A stretch of DNA of 64,000 bases from Lunularia cruciata (lineage: Eukaryota; Streptophyta; Marchantiopsida; Lunulariales; Lunulariaceae): NCBI GenBank assembly GCA_948567375.1, contig OX419761.1, positions 56,794,501 to 56,858,500 of the forward strand. Direction: 5' to 3'. The notes beneath the pieces were generated by a model, which was given only the letters and a program-made list of their open reading frames with translations, made no database searches and was not told the DNA's origin. The translations under genes and the position numbers were made by a program. The stretch's first letter is position 1, and each line of letters starts with the position of its first letter. Below, piece by piece: positions 42,271-55,377 of the stretch.

Positions 42271-43097
42271 CTTCATTTAGCCAACAAATTCTTACATGAA
42301 GGACACCTTTTTTTATTGGGGCCTATTAAACAATAGATTTGGTACTCACTTTTTCCAATCATAACTTCATTTGTCATAAGACTTATTGCCAAGCCCGATA
42401 TGCACATCCCTCCTTGATTTTATTGACTTTGTATCCCTAGATCTACCTAGATCTGTATTTAGGTAGATTCATATGGATGTCAATGAGCATATGCACACTC
42501 ACACACTTACAAGCATCCTCACTAATGATTCACTTCTACATGATAAAACTAAGATTCACTCTTATGGGGAGAAAGCTCTAGAGCTTGGCATCACACGTCA
42601 CCCTTGATTGGAAACTCCAGTTTACTTATGAGGAGTTTCCCACAATATTACATTTGAGATTAGGTCTTCCACATCCAGCACTCATAGGGCTTCTAGAGTA
42701 GTGCACATGTCACTCTACATATGACATGCTAAGGATATACTTTTTACAAAGTGCAATTGGGGAAGAGCACACCAAAGTCCATGATGTAGTTTGTGATATA
42801 ACAGCTCAAATCTTACAATCTCACAAGTCTAGATTTGAGCAATGGTTGGATCTACCAAGACCACCTATCTAGCGGGTGCGCATGGATATTGATACTTTCA
42901 TGGATGGTTGTTGCACTTTGCATGATATGGTGGTGGCAAACCCTCTACGGATAGAAGCATTGGCATGAGCAAGCATCCATGCGAGAGCAGCAATGACCAT
43001 TGCCTTTAAGGGCAAGAAGGACCAATATGCACCTTAGATATCCTCATATACCTTTGTCCTTCTAATGATTGAGATCACCATTTTCATGGTCTCCTCA

Positions 43098-43659
43098 TGT
43101 AATAGCCTGAGGATAGAAGCACACAAGATTGGAACTCTTAAAAAACTATGATGTTCTAGAGGAACACCCTATCTTTATTATATAAAAAAGAAGATCTCCT
43201 CAAAGGGAACTACATCCTTAGATTAAATACATGGATTGTGACATGTCAATGAGCTACATGCTTAGATTAGATGATATATGGATTGGTGACATGTTGATAC
43301 TTGTCCTATTTGGTTGGTCAAATATATTTGACTAGAGAGAATCTTTAGAGAATCTTTTTGTAAGAAGCTCTAAATAGCATAGAAGAGGTATTATTAAAAA
43401 GATCTCAATGAGAAAACAAGAAGGAAAAAGGTGTTGACTTTTCATATGAAGAGAGGGTAAGATCCTAATTTTTAAGACCTAATTCTTTTGTTTAAGCCCC
43501 AAAATTGGCTATGAAGTTTTTGGCTTTTGCACTTTTAGTGGAAGTACTCTTTTGGTGACTCCCCTATCTGATCTACTTAGACCATCATGTATAATATCTC
43601 TAAAAATATTACCAATCCAATTTTCACCTATATTAATTTTTCTAGCTAATCGTATTACA
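43098..43659 (-). repeat. Solo LTR, family 2 (copy g)
   Basis: 562 bp, minus orientation, TGTAATAGC...GTATTACA. Flanked by CTCA on both sides (43094-43097 and 43660-43663). A fifth TSD base does not match, so it is either a 4-bp TSD or one base is lost. Inserted near the 3' end of L2. TATA-like TTATATAA near 43180. Confidence 0.85.
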
Positions 43660-44070
43660 CTCAAGGGATGCAACATGGGTTCTTTGCATACAAGAGGAGC
43701 ACTAGTGATCTCTCTAGAGCATCGGTACTTGAGCCCAAAATCATAAATTTTAGGAAAGTCTGCCTTGCCACATGGACCTACTCCTGAAATTCCTTTAGGC
43801 ATTCCACAACCTTCAAATGCATTGCCCCCCGCGCCCGGTGCCACCTCTACCGCAATGTCCCACCGCACCTAACGTGTGTGGCCAAACTTCACATGAGGGG
43901 TATATGGCTTATTAGAAGTTGGTAATAGTAGAGGAACCAAAGCAAGATATAAAAGCATCCTTGAGAGCCAAAGGTGCAAGTTCAATCCATGCATGTAAAG
44001 TGGTTCCGTTAGAATAATTAAACAAGTAGAAGAATTATTGTTGGTATATATTATTCATTGTGCACTTTAT
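43660..44070. other. Unassigned DNA, possible organelle-derived segment
   Basis: Less CpG-depleted than neighbouring repeats (CCGCGCCCGGTGCC near 43829-43845). Minus-strand frames give GGNAFEGCGMPKGISGVG and similar, which I do not recognise. Adjacent to the organelle-like tRNA sequence, so it may be part of the same transferred fragment. Confidence 0.3.
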
Positions 44071-44143
44071 GCATCCTACAGGATTTGAACCTATGAAAAT
44101 CAACTTTGAAGGTTTTTGCTCTATCCAACTGAGCTAAGAATGC
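44071..44143 (-). tRNA. Organelle-like tRNA pseudogene (anticodon UCA; probably from tRNA-Arg UCU)
   Basis: 73 nt fold to the standard plan: 7-bp acceptor (GCATTCT/AGGATGC with one G-T), D arm GCTC..GAGC, T arm ATAGG TTCAAAT CCTGT. No CCA is encoded. The anticodon loop CTTCAAA gives UCA at positions 34-36. The anticodon stem has two mismatches, so it is likely non-functional. The body resembles plant mitochondrial tRNA-Arg(UCU) as I remember it; a single U-to-A change would give UCA. Could mark a nuclear mitochondrial DNA insertion. Confidence 0.7.
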
Positions 44144-47100
44144 AGTACAAATTTAAACAAAGAGCCCGTAGGAGCAAAGAGAAGGCACATAAGAAGTACC
44201 AATCTATGATGAACAAGGTGGGAGCCTGAATCCAATGCTGAAACATAGAGGATAACTTTGCTCTTTATCAATGCATTAGATGGTATAGGTTAAGTTATTC
44301 ATGAAATCAATGGGAAAATCAGGAATTCTGTTCAATTTTTGTTGTAAATTTTGGAGCATCCAGAGACCATCAATACCATGATAGCCATCATATAAATTTG
44401 GTACCGGTGAATAAGTTCTTAAGTACCCTGGTACAAACAAATAAGTTCTTAAGTACACTTTCCAATGAGTCAACATTTTTAGCCCCAATTTTAATTGTCT
44501 TCTTGGACATGATCCTTGGGAGCCTTCCTAGAGGACTTGGTTGAATCTGATCCGCTAAGTCATGCTCATGGCATATTCCTTATAGCATGTATCAGTCATG
44601 TTATAATGCACTCAAGCTTTGTGTCTTTATTGATGGGTGGTTGTAGGAGGTAAACCCAACATGGATAGTGTACTCTTTCTGCACTCACCAAATGTACCAC
44701 AGGAGGACCTCAACCACACTATCCAAGAGTAGGCTACTCTCTCCTTGGTATTTTTGGCATTGGTTCTTGGCTTTCGTTTTCCTTTGGTACCTTTGAGCCT
44801 TGCTTATTTAGGTCCTTTTTGGCCACTAGGGACTTTTGGGCCTTGTGCTCTTATTTCCTTTTGCATTGGTTTGTATTTTGTACCTCATTTCCCTTTCCTT
44901 TGGGATACTTTTTCTATGTATATATCATATCATGGAAGGGGAGAGATGACCATGTCATCTTGCCCATGTCATCTTGCCCATGTCATAAGTAGCAATAGCA
45001 ATTTCAAATTGTAAACCTCTTATTTCATGAATTTAGAATTGTTCTTAAAGAGTAAAGCCATTTTAATTAAATAGAAACATACAAATTTTTATCGTGTTTA
45101 ATATTTTTGGGAAAAACCTTGTGCAAAATACAAAGGAAATCTGCCTTTATTTGTTTGTGCCAATGAAGGCATCAAGTTACCTCCATCCATGTGACACGGA
45201 GATAACTAGATGCACACTCTAGGTCATTTTTCAATCCATCTTCCTCATTTGGCAGGAATAAGCTTACACTTAATTCCCATTCTCTTTGTCTTGTTTGCAA
45301 GAATGATAAGGGTCCATGTATTGACCCAATTTTACAAATCCCAAGTGTGACTGTCCAGATATTCTTGAAAGATCTCTACACAAAATTATCTCTTTCATTT
45401 CATGTTTTTTAGCACTTGTATTGATTTTGGGGAAGATCAATGTATCAAGAAATTTCCAAGAGCTCTAGTGGGTCAACAAGAACTCAAAAATATAAGAAAT
45501 TTTATGTAACATTTATAAGCATTGAAAACTCTCTCATTCAAACCTACTTGATTTTATTTCAAAATATGTGAAATACAAAAGAAGTGATTTTGAAAGACTT
45601 CTTGATCAAATTTGGTGTTGATTTAGCAATAATTTCATCTTTGAGTATTTAGATTTCAAAGATCAACACTTGATCTTTTGTATAATGAACCATCTCAAGT
45701 AGTAAAGAATATAATCACTATGTTTGAGATTGAACTTAGCTTCATTAGTTATAAGTGCATAAATAAGAAAGGAACTTGATTTTCTATCAATAGATGTAGG
45801 ATAGCAAAAAGAAAAATGCATTGCAAAATAGAACTTCCTTACACATATCTTATATCTTATTGTGACCAACTAGATAGATTGAGAGGCAGGTCTCTTAAAG
45901 AGATTTCCAATTTTGTAAATGCTTTAATACATTTTTTGCCATTAAATCTTTGTTTCTTGGCTATTGAACTTGGATTGTGAATGTGGACTCTTTCACATCC
46001 ATTCTTTTATGGATCATTTACTGAAATATCTTTTGGTAAGTCTCTCCGTGGTTTATGATGAAGTTGTAAGAACTACATATATTTGCACAACATGTGGAAT
46101 TTTGGATTATCACAAAATAATAAACCATATTCCTTGTGAATGATCAAAATCATTCTCTATCCTCAATCTACAAGATAACCATAAACCACATCTTATATGA
46201 GAGTTCTTTATTTTGGATGATTTAAAATATTCTATTAAATGATGATTTAAAGGATAATATATCCAATAATAAAAGGTATCACTAGTTCTTTAAAAGTCCT
46301 TTGGTAACTCACACTCAACCTCTTCATTTATTATTATGAGCTAAAATTGGCAATCGGATTACTTCTCTTGCTTCCATGAAAGTAACAAGATAGCATCATC
46401 ATGTGGATCTAAATTTTATGAGATCTATATCATAAACAACTTAAAGCAAAACTTAAATAGAATGAATACACAATTCTTGTAATAACCAAGAAATAACTTT
46501 TGGGATGGTTTTATTCTCAAATAAATTCAAATTCCATTAATAAACCTTACTATTTTAGTAGTTCTAGTGATTGTCTCAAAATTCCTCCTATTGCCACACA
46601 CTCCTTCTCCCATAGTGATCTCACAAACTCTAAATACAGCTTATCTTTATTTGCAAAGATCTAATATATCATGTAATGTACTTCAAAATTATAGAAGAAT
46701 AAAAGGCATAGAGATCATACAAAGTACAAAATCTTGTACCATAAGATATACAATGAAAAATTTTATATATATCTCTAACATTCCAACGTTCTTTTAGCCA
46801 ATTTATGCTCTTATAATATAGACACAAACTACTTAAATTAAATTCTAACCTTCTAAAAACCTAATATAATCATAAGGTCATGTTCTCCCATATTTCTCTC
46901 ATTATTCCTCACTCATATACCATACCTTCTTAAAATATTGTCTTGTAATTATACAAAATTTTCATATAGTCACCTCACTTGATTATTCTCTCATTGATTC
47001 TTCTCTTTCCATCAAGTGATCATTATTAGAAAAAGAACTAAACACCTATTTATGAGCTCACTAAACCTATGATTGATTGGATATGAATTCTCACATACCT

Positions 47101-50100
47101 AATCACCCTTCTTTGCCATAATTAAATATATATCTCCGTGTATGGATTAACATGACATTGACTTCTTGGACTTTGGCCTACTCCAAGATAGTGGTAGGAG
47201 TCAATAAAAACTGAGGATGGTATAGGATGAAGGACTTCCAGAGATAAGCACTTAAACTTAAACAAAGTTAATAAGCAAGAACCTAAACTACGACTGGAAT
47301 AAGAGCAGAAGACACTTGACACTTGGGAAAGACCTTAATAAAAAGACCTCTTGGAAACCAAGAATGAATATTGTACATGATCTTGAGGTCCATGAGGTTC
47401 TTAGATACCTCATGTATATACCAAGAGGTAATGAATAAACCCTTAACTGATTCTTATGGTGCAACATCGGTCCTAGGCTATTGCCCTTTAAGCAAAAATA
47501 ATACCAAGCTTGTGCTTCATCTAAGGGAAACCTCTAGTAACAACTATATTGCAACATGTACTAGAAAGAAAGGAAATTTTTTATCAAGAGCACCATCAAG
47601 TATAACAAATCAAAGAGAATTTTCTCACTCACTTCCCAAATCTCTCACTCTCTTCTCTCTTTCTTAAGCAAAAATGGTCCTCCAAAATGGTTTCCAAGAA
47701 AACAATTCACCAATATCAATGTAGATGATCTTACTCTCACACTTGTAAAAGGGTCCTATAAAGTTAGAGGTTCACTCCAAGATCAACACCATAATATTGG
47801 TACTTTCAAGTAGAAAATCACACTCTTTCCTTAGAAAATATAGGAAGTACTCAGAAAGACTCATTCCACTGACTTACTACATGCTCTAACCTCACCAAGG
47901 AATGGATCTCTTTAACCTCCTATGCTTCTCCTTATATAATCACCAGAATTATTGTAGTAAGTGCCTTGGAATCCCTATAAAATCCTTGTTTTCCATACAT
48001 TTTTCCTAGGTAAGCAATTCTTGGTCAATGCACCATCACATAGGGTTTTGGCCTCACATGCGTCCTTTTGGAAGCTTTTGGATATATTTTAATGACATTG
48101 GGCTTATAATGAATAAGAAAAGGTCTTGGGATCACCTTTTATAAGCATTCTTATGGCTAAATAGAATATTTGAGGACCTAAGATACAATTGTTGGTTAAT
48201 GTTTCTTATAATTTTTCAAAACAAGAAAAAATATATTTATAACTAGAACAGTATCTTCACTTAAGCCCAAGGACAGATCTTCCACCACTCTACCAAATCA
48301 TATGTAACTAGTATGCATCTTGGCTCCCAAGACTCTTTTATAAACTTCTAAAACTTGTGTTGCTCTTCAAAAGTTGGCCTTGAAGACTTGTGTATTTGAT
48401 TTTGTGATCCTATCTGATTTGAAGATCAAGGCTATCCAATTCATGTCCAATGACTGGCTGGTTATCTCTCATGTGAAGTGTATTCTATGATCTTCTCCTA
48501 ATTGAAAATTATAATATATTCCACATCAAGTCAAATCTACTTAACTTGACCTAACTCCATTAGTTGATCATCTAAATTGGTCATGCCAATAAGAGTTCAA
48601 CATCTCTTATGAGCCAAGTTAATTTTACCATGCAAAAGCCAAGATGGAGGTCCTACTCCAAAATATTCTAATATAAAATTCACTAAAGTGTTCTACTCTA
48701 ATATACAAATCTCTAAAGAGGTCACACTCTAATATAATCTAATTTAAATTTCCAAGGAATTACTAATAAATATCCAAAAATATAATACTGTTTCTCTTCC
48801 CTTATTAGAAACAATAGCTTAGTTAGATATACCTCTAATTTAGTTACCACTAAACTTAGCTAGTTATAACTATCTCAAAACCACAAAAATACTACTAATG
48901 AGAAATATGCACTCTACGGTGCAACAGCCAGTGCTATTTGGAATACAGCATATGAGTGTTTAAAAGTCTTAATCTGTTTCCTTGTCATCTATTGCTCCTT
49001 CTCCTATGCTTTGCTTTGGGATTTGTTGTGCTCTTGACTACTCTAAAAGCCTTTTGCTCCGTGACCTAACTTGAAGGGATTTCCCATTGTCTTTCAATAG
49101 ACCTTTTGCTCCAAAGGTCTGCTCTGGACTATCATCTAGAGCAGCTATCAAGAGTTATGTATTTTGACGATGAGAGAATGTCCTATGGGCTGCTGATATA
49201 GGGTTGATGATGAGCAACGCTTTGGGTGACAATGAAGCTTTAGATTGGAGTGTGAAGAAGTAGAGGAAATTGGAGACTTTGAAACATGAACTTTGAAATA
49301 TTGGCAGCTTGGGATTGGGACCATTCAAGCATCTACATCTCGGGAGTGGGAGTGCAGGGAAGGAATTAGTTTTCATTAGGCACAATTAACTTAGCTTGGT
49401 ACAAATTCTTCAATTTAGAGCAAGAAAATTTTCTTATTAGAGCCTGATTTTGGTGTACTCTCTATTCAGTTGAATCAAGAGCATAATATTAGGCCATTGG
49501 TACCACATGTTTGGGACATTGGGGGAAGGCACTTGTGTAGGAAAACAAGCACAAGTGTTGGTGCCTCCAGTCAATGTGCTTTCTAGCCAATAGCAATTGC
49601 AATGATGAGACAACTTGAGTTCATTGATAGATCAATAGTGCATGAAGTATAGGCAACTTGCACGTGCTGCTTGAGTTGGCAACTGGTATTGTATAAGACA
49701 AAAAGAATAGTCCAGATAAACCCAACTCTTATGGTCTCTACTTGGCCCGGGTGGGATTAAATGAGTATTAAGCATGAGAGTTTAAGTGGATAAGGATTAA
49801 AGTGCGCATGAGAAATTAGTGATTTACTTGGCAAACATGAGATTAGAGATTTTGCTCCATCTAGGTTCTTGTACCTGAGGGTTCTTGTATTAGAAGATTC
49901 TTGTACAAAAAATTTCTTATACTAGAGGGTTTGTGTACCATACGTGGCAGAGCTTGCAGAATGGTGGATATCCTTTGATAATAGATAAGCTTTCTTCACA
50001 TCCATTCTTTGATTTTTCATCATCAATTTTGTTCTTGGATGTGTGTTTGTTCTTGTCTGTGCTCATCTTTTGGCATTGGGTTGTTAGTCCTTGTTCTTGA

Positions 50101-50189
50101 TGTTTATTCTTCTTTTTATGTATTGGGTGGTATCTGGTTAGAGTTAAGAGATCTTGGTTAGCAGACTCTCACATGATGCTTTCAAATTG
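44144..50189. other. Long AT-rich tract without recognised genes
   Basis: Frequent stops in all frames and no family motifs seen on either strand. Small structures: a 15-bp tandem CATGTCATCTTGCCC at about 44952-44990; imperfect repeats based on CTCTAATATA near 48665-48760. Minus-strand 44276-44488 is open (MGLKMLTHW...) but unrecognised and includes its own short duplication. Probably decayed repeats. The 5' edge of LINE L3 lies near its right end. Confidence 0.5.
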
Positions 50190-50512
50190 GTCTTTGGCTA
50201 CAATAGCTATAGGGACTATCATAGGCAAGGCCCCTCAACTAGTACCCCATACCCCTTATGTGCATCTAAGGTATAGATCTATATGTTTCCTATTCTAGCA
50301 TACTTCCTAGGAGCTCAAGTTCCCCTTGATAGAGCCACTTTGACTCCTTTGCCACATCCTTTGATGTCCTCTGATGAAGAATCTACTTTGGTTGATTCTC
50401 TTATGGAGGATCTCCCATCCACTATCTCTTTTATTCCTCCCTCTCCTCCCATAACCACTCCTAGGTTTCCAGATCCACCACCACGACCACCATACACTCC
50501 AATCATACCCAT

Positions 50513-50928
50513 TGTAAAAGACCAAGGATAGAAATAAGAGAATGGAAGATTAGAGTGAAAGGTCAAATTGGGATTCTTGCATGAGGGAAAATATGAATAC
50601 CTAGCATGAGCTTGGGCTTTGGTATGTAAAGAGAACATACAAGTCTCTTGAGATGCTTCTCAAGAAGCTTCTTTCTAGAAGTCTCCTACTTGGCATGCAA
50701 GCTAAGTTCGTTAGGAAATTTTTCAAGAAGTTTCTTTCTAGAAGCCACCTACTTGGCATGTAAGCTAAGCTAGCCTGGAAGCTTCCCAAAAAGCTTCCTC
50801 TTAGAAGTTTCTGCTGTGCATACACGTTACCCAATATTTAGAAGGTACCAAGAAGCTTCTTGGCTAATTTGGTCTATTTGCTACTTTGTAAGTCTCAACT
50901 AACTGTCTATAAACTCCATATTGTTACA
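50513..50928 (-). repeat. Solo LTR, family 1 (copy E)
   Basis: 416 bp, exact TSD CCCAT (50508-50512 and 50929-50933). Same insertion point in the LINE as element A in L1 (CCCATCCTTCCAAAACCACC follows both). Contains several GAAGCTTC modules. Its TATA segment reads TATGTAAAGAG on the plus strand and has decayed. Confidence 0.93.
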
Positions 50929-53159
50929 CCCATCCTTCCAAAACCACCCCCTACCACCTATCAATCTTTCTCTCCAATCACCCCTTTATATCCCACCTCA
51001 CCAACACCCTATGCAATCTTATCTTGATTACTCATGGGTGGAAGTTTGTTTGGCATAACATCAAGAGTAGGCTAGATGCTTACGGATGAGAGAAGAGGCC
51101 ATTTTTCTTCCTACCTCCCTAGACACTCTTCATACTCCATCCCTCTTCCTTCATGCACCACCCTACTCTTACTCTTGGCTCCACTCTTTGGATCCCCTTC
51201 AAGCCTTCCTACCAAGTTACTGTGTCCATGTATGTACACGAGGATCCATATGCCCCTCTATCATCTAGTGGGCTCTATGCTTTCCATACGCTTATGTGCC
51301 ATCTTGGAAGATGAGTAGGGGGGAGATGTATTTACTTGGACCCTACTCTATCTCTCTCTTCCTTTAATGGACTTTGCTTATATCTACTCATGGAGGTGCA
51401 TCAAGACACCACAAGATTTCCTCTCAGATTTATTGGTTTTTGCAAGTAGATCGGCATGTTTTATAAGTGGAATACACCATCCAAGCCCACATGGCAGCCA
51501 AAAAAATCACAAAGTACCCATAGGCTCACTCACACTCTCCTTCTAGAGCATTATCATTTATGTCATTCTTTGATGTTAGGATAGGTATGAGAGTATTGAC
51601 AAGCAATCCAAGTATTATTACTTTCTAGACCAACACCCTTCTCCATCAACATGTTATCAACTTTGTAGGATCTCCATTCTTAGCTACATACAACCTTCCG
51701 TCTTTCATCCATGATTGCCACTCAGATGAGGAGCTAGTGCTTACGGAGTCCTTCTTTGCCCATGCTTTACTCCACTCTCCACATTTCTTGGCAAGGTGTC
51801 CTTTAGGACTAGTTTTTGAGTATTTATGTGATTATCTCTCCCTTGATATGCCAAACTCAAGATTTTCCCTTCTCTTTGCTTTTTGCCAGCATATTGCCTT
51901 GGGTTTGGTGCCCTCAAGTGTTGCTTTTTTTTGTGCATCTTCTCACCTTGCTTTATCAAAGGAGATATCAAGTGTTCATCTCATAACCATAGGGGATTTT
52001 TTCTTACATTAGACTCATGCACCATTGGTCTACAACTTCACCACTCCCTTTCATCTTTCTTGTCTACTCATCAATATGAAATGGCCACAATAGGTGGATG
52101 TGAGGTGGTTATTGAAGACATTAGAGCTTCCTTGAACTTCCATCTCAATTTGGTGGTTGTCCAAGTGGATGTCTCAAATGCCTTCAATACCACTTCTTTT
52201 CTAGCTTTATTTTAAGCTCTTTGTTTGGTAAAGGATAAGATCCTCTCTTGAATTCCTTTTGTGTGTACTTTCTATGGCATTGAGACACCATTGTTATACC
52301 ATCACCATACTACCACATGAGAGTGCATTCAGTTAGCATCTATAGAAGGTACATACTAGAGAAACCCTTTTGGAGTGCCAATATTTTCTGTAACTCACTA
52401 CACAATTGTGCTTGAGGTTGCAATTGCCTTTTACACATATCTTTTTCCTCCCCTATCTTATGATACCCACATCTTAGGCCCCATGGAAGATGTTGTTTGT
52501 GTAGTGCAAGCCTTCACACTTACTCTTGAGACCTTAGGTTTATGAGTTCAGACTTATAAATGCAAGGTCTAGAGCTCACTCATAATCTTCACCTCCTCTA
52601 ATTTCCTATCAGAATTCTAATTCCCAATATGAAGTTTGAGTGTATTGATTTTGAGCTCATTTATCTCGAATACTTTGATTCAAACTGCTGCACACTTTTA
52701 TCTACTCCCCAAGTTGGAGAATCCACAAGTGGCTTACTCCCTCCTTTTGAGATGATATATCTTGAGAGATTTCTATTTTGGCATGTCCATATCCTTCCAC
52801 ATAGGTACTCCTACCACATCTATGGTCCTCTAATAGTATCATGCACTATATTGTCTCCACACTCTTAGGACCTTGCATGCTCCCATAATTAGCAAATGAT
52901 TGGTAGTGTTTGAAGATAACTCTTCTCATATCCATGGAAGGTTATGGTCTTACATCATAGTAGGCTATTGCACTAGCAACTTACCTAGGAGCATGTGCAC
53001 TAATGGATCCTCTTTTTGCAAATAGATTCTTGTACAAGGGTTTTTTTTTTATTGCTCCATGTTGCAATAGTAAACTTAGGCACCTTGCTTTCCATATATA
53101 TTTTCAGTTAGCTAGGGGTTTATTGCCAAGATCTTCACATACATCACTCCCTCCATTTT

Positions 53160-53549
53160 GTGGACTTTATATTGCTAGACTTTAGGAAGATTCAGGCAGA
53201 GCTCAATGAGCATATGCACACTCACACCCTTTCTATCATCCTCACTAATATGCCTTTACTTGATAGATCTAGGATCTTCTCTTATAGCCAGGAGGGAGCC
53301 AAAGCTTGGCTTCATGCTCCCCCTTTCATTAACAAATTTAGGTTCATGTTGAAGAAGTTCACCATGGCCCTTTGGCTTTGGCTAGGTCTACCACACCCAA
53401 CACTCTTGGGTGTATCAAACTTGTGCTTGTGTGGTTCTACATTTGATGTTGAGGGCATCCACATCTTACAATGTGACAAAGAGTCCACAATGCCATTAGA
53501 GATGTGGTGGCCCAAATCCTATGATCTACTCGCTCGTAGTTTAGGTTGA
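53160..53549 (+). pseudogene. L3 C-terminal ORF fragment
   Basis: Open for about 129 codons, longest intact piece of the LINE. Contains LNEHMHTHTLSIILTN, a LPHP motif and the CLCG...H.LQC zinc-binding-like cluster that lies between RT and the nuclease-like domain in this family. Ends at a stop shortly after. Inactive remnant. Confidence 0.7.
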
Positions 53550-53990
53550 GTGATGGATGGTCCAACCAGGCCTACCGCACGAAAGGGTGTAGACAGATAT
53601 TTTTACTTTCAAGGATGGTGAACATATATTGTATGATGTGGTGGTGGCAAACTCACTTTGACCAAAGTCCTTGGCATGAGCTAGCATCCAAGTAGGAGTT
53701 GCAGCAGTCATTACCACCACTATGCCCCACGGCTTGCCTCTAACACCTTCTTCCCTCTAGTAGTGGAGATTTTTGGCCACCTTCATCATCAATTTGATGA
53801 TCTCCTTGGAGAGGTAGCACAGAACTAACTATGGAGGAGATCCACCTTGGCTTTCTCACTAGCCATGCTTACCTCTTATGTTAGATAGAGTGTATTCATC
53901 ATCCTATAGAGATCATAAGCTTTGAGTCTTCATCTATGAGCATCAGTAATGTGCACTCACAATTCATCAACCGTACTTTCCTCACATTTG

Positions 53991-55377
53991 CAAGACATGC
54001 TCTTGGAGAATCTCTATCACATCATTCAATTATAGGCTCACATAGGTTCAATTTAGCTCATTCTACATATATCTAGCATAGACTACTCTACATAGTGCTT
54101 TGTTCTTTATGCATGATTTGCATAGGCCTTTGTTTCTCTATGACTATTTGCACTTTTTCATGGGATCTAGGACTCTCCCTTCTTATTTGCACTTTTTAAT
54201 ACACCCTCACTCATTTTTCACTTTCCTTTGAGGTATATATTTGGGCCTATTGAGCTTTTGATGTAATTGTCAGTTCTTCTATTCATTCAATCCATCTATT
54301 CTTCATCCACAATAGGTGAAACCAACTCACTCATCACTACCATATCCATTTATATCTCCTACAAGTAACAAAAGTAACATTATATCTAACTAGAATATAT
54401 TTGAGGAGAAAAATGAAACTATAAAAGTAAACTAATAATATTTCATTAAACCTGTAGAGGTTATAAAGTAGAAGGAGAGACAACAGGGAAGAATGATATT
54501 GTTAGGGATGACAGAGTTATTAATGGTAGTCATAATTTCTCTAAGATTGTTTTGTTTTAAACTATCCTAGATGGTTATTATAAGTTTAGATTGTTATAAT
54601 AAAAAATATTTTAAATTCTTCATAAAATTTATTAGAGTGGCTCATAATAATCACCAGAAAAACTTTCAGTTATTTTTAATTATAATCCATAATAATATTT
54701 TTTATTTTTTATTTTTTATTATAATAACCTTTACTAGTTATTATAGGTAAGATAGTTTTTATTGTTTTCTGAGAATCTTATATAGTTAGAGTAAGTTAGA
54801 ATAAAGATTTATTAATACTTTTTATATGATTTATGTAATAATTTTACATTAGTTAGTATTTTTAGAAATAATTATACAGATGATAAAAAACAATTTCTGC
54901 TGTTAGATATTAAATTTTTAAACTAAAAGACTAAAATTCAATCCATCCTTTTTTTTAATTTTTAACATTTCTATATTAAAATTATTTTTGAATTTTAGAA
55001 CCATACAAGAATCATTTAATTATATAATAATCCATCAATATCACTAAAATTATTTTTTATAATAGTTAAGGAAATGTAAGAATTAAATGTTAACATAGCT
55101 ATTGTACTGTATTTGAAATTAATCTAATTTATTACATTGCTACTTTTTTTACTTTGCTGCAATTTTTTCTCCTCCATTTAATTTTTTTTTCCTCCGCATC
55201 CAACTTGGTGCCTTTACTTAAAATTGAGATTCACTTGTTTATCGAGGAACATTCATATCGGCTTGTTCAACGAAAAGAAGTTGGTTTATGTGTAAAATGA
55301 AACCTGGCAGAGACTGATTTTGGACACTTTTGGGCGATCCACGCAAAGGAAGTCATTAGACAATAGGAGGTTTCAAA
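53991..55377. other. AT-rich DNA, no gene recognised
   Basis: From about 54400 almost pure A/T with runs such as TTTTTTATTTTTTATTTTTT near 54690-54720. No coding sequence. May be a matrix-attachment-like or MITE-derived tract, but no inverted termini were found. Confidence 0.55.

Larger units (their letters stand above)
33510..43097 (+). mobile_element. LINE-like retrotransposon copy L2, interrupted by two LTR insertions
   Basis: The most complete plus-strand copy of the family. Proline-rich N-terminal part at 33735-33974. RT region at 34640-35240 with LFGASCLLDLVKEIS and GCEMVIVGI blocks, then RT palm with a GDPLGGPLFA-like block near 35970-36000 and catalytic LLDDTHIVSF near 36063-36090. 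A C-terminal EHMHTHTL.SILTN block follows near 42480-42530. L3 and other plant non-LTR elements share this order. Solo LTR D sits at 35244-35679 and element B at 36631-42270. Dead: many stops. Confidence 0.8.
50190..53990 (+). mobile_element. LINE-like retrotransposon copy L3
   Basis: Same family as L1 and L2. Proline-rich N-terminal part with ISFIPPSPPITTPRFPDPPP at 50415-50500, RT motif A as VVVQVDVSNAFNTTSF near 52150-52200 (catalytic Asp and NAFN kept). The C-terminal region shows QAELNEHMHTHTLS, then GAKAWLHAPP, LWLGLPHPTLL and a Cys/His cluster LCLCG...GIHILQC near 53420-53475. A tail with FFPLVVEIFGHLHHQFDDLL near 53740-53810 follows. Family knowledge: such elements carry RT and a C-terminal nuclease-like domain. 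Stops break it. A solo LTR sits at 50513-50928. Confidence 0.82.

Noticed and set aside
44071-44143. Functional opal-suppressor or selenocysteine tRNA
   Set aside because: Two mismatches in the anticodon stem and a standard 73-nt body; a decayed organelle-type tRNA is simpler.
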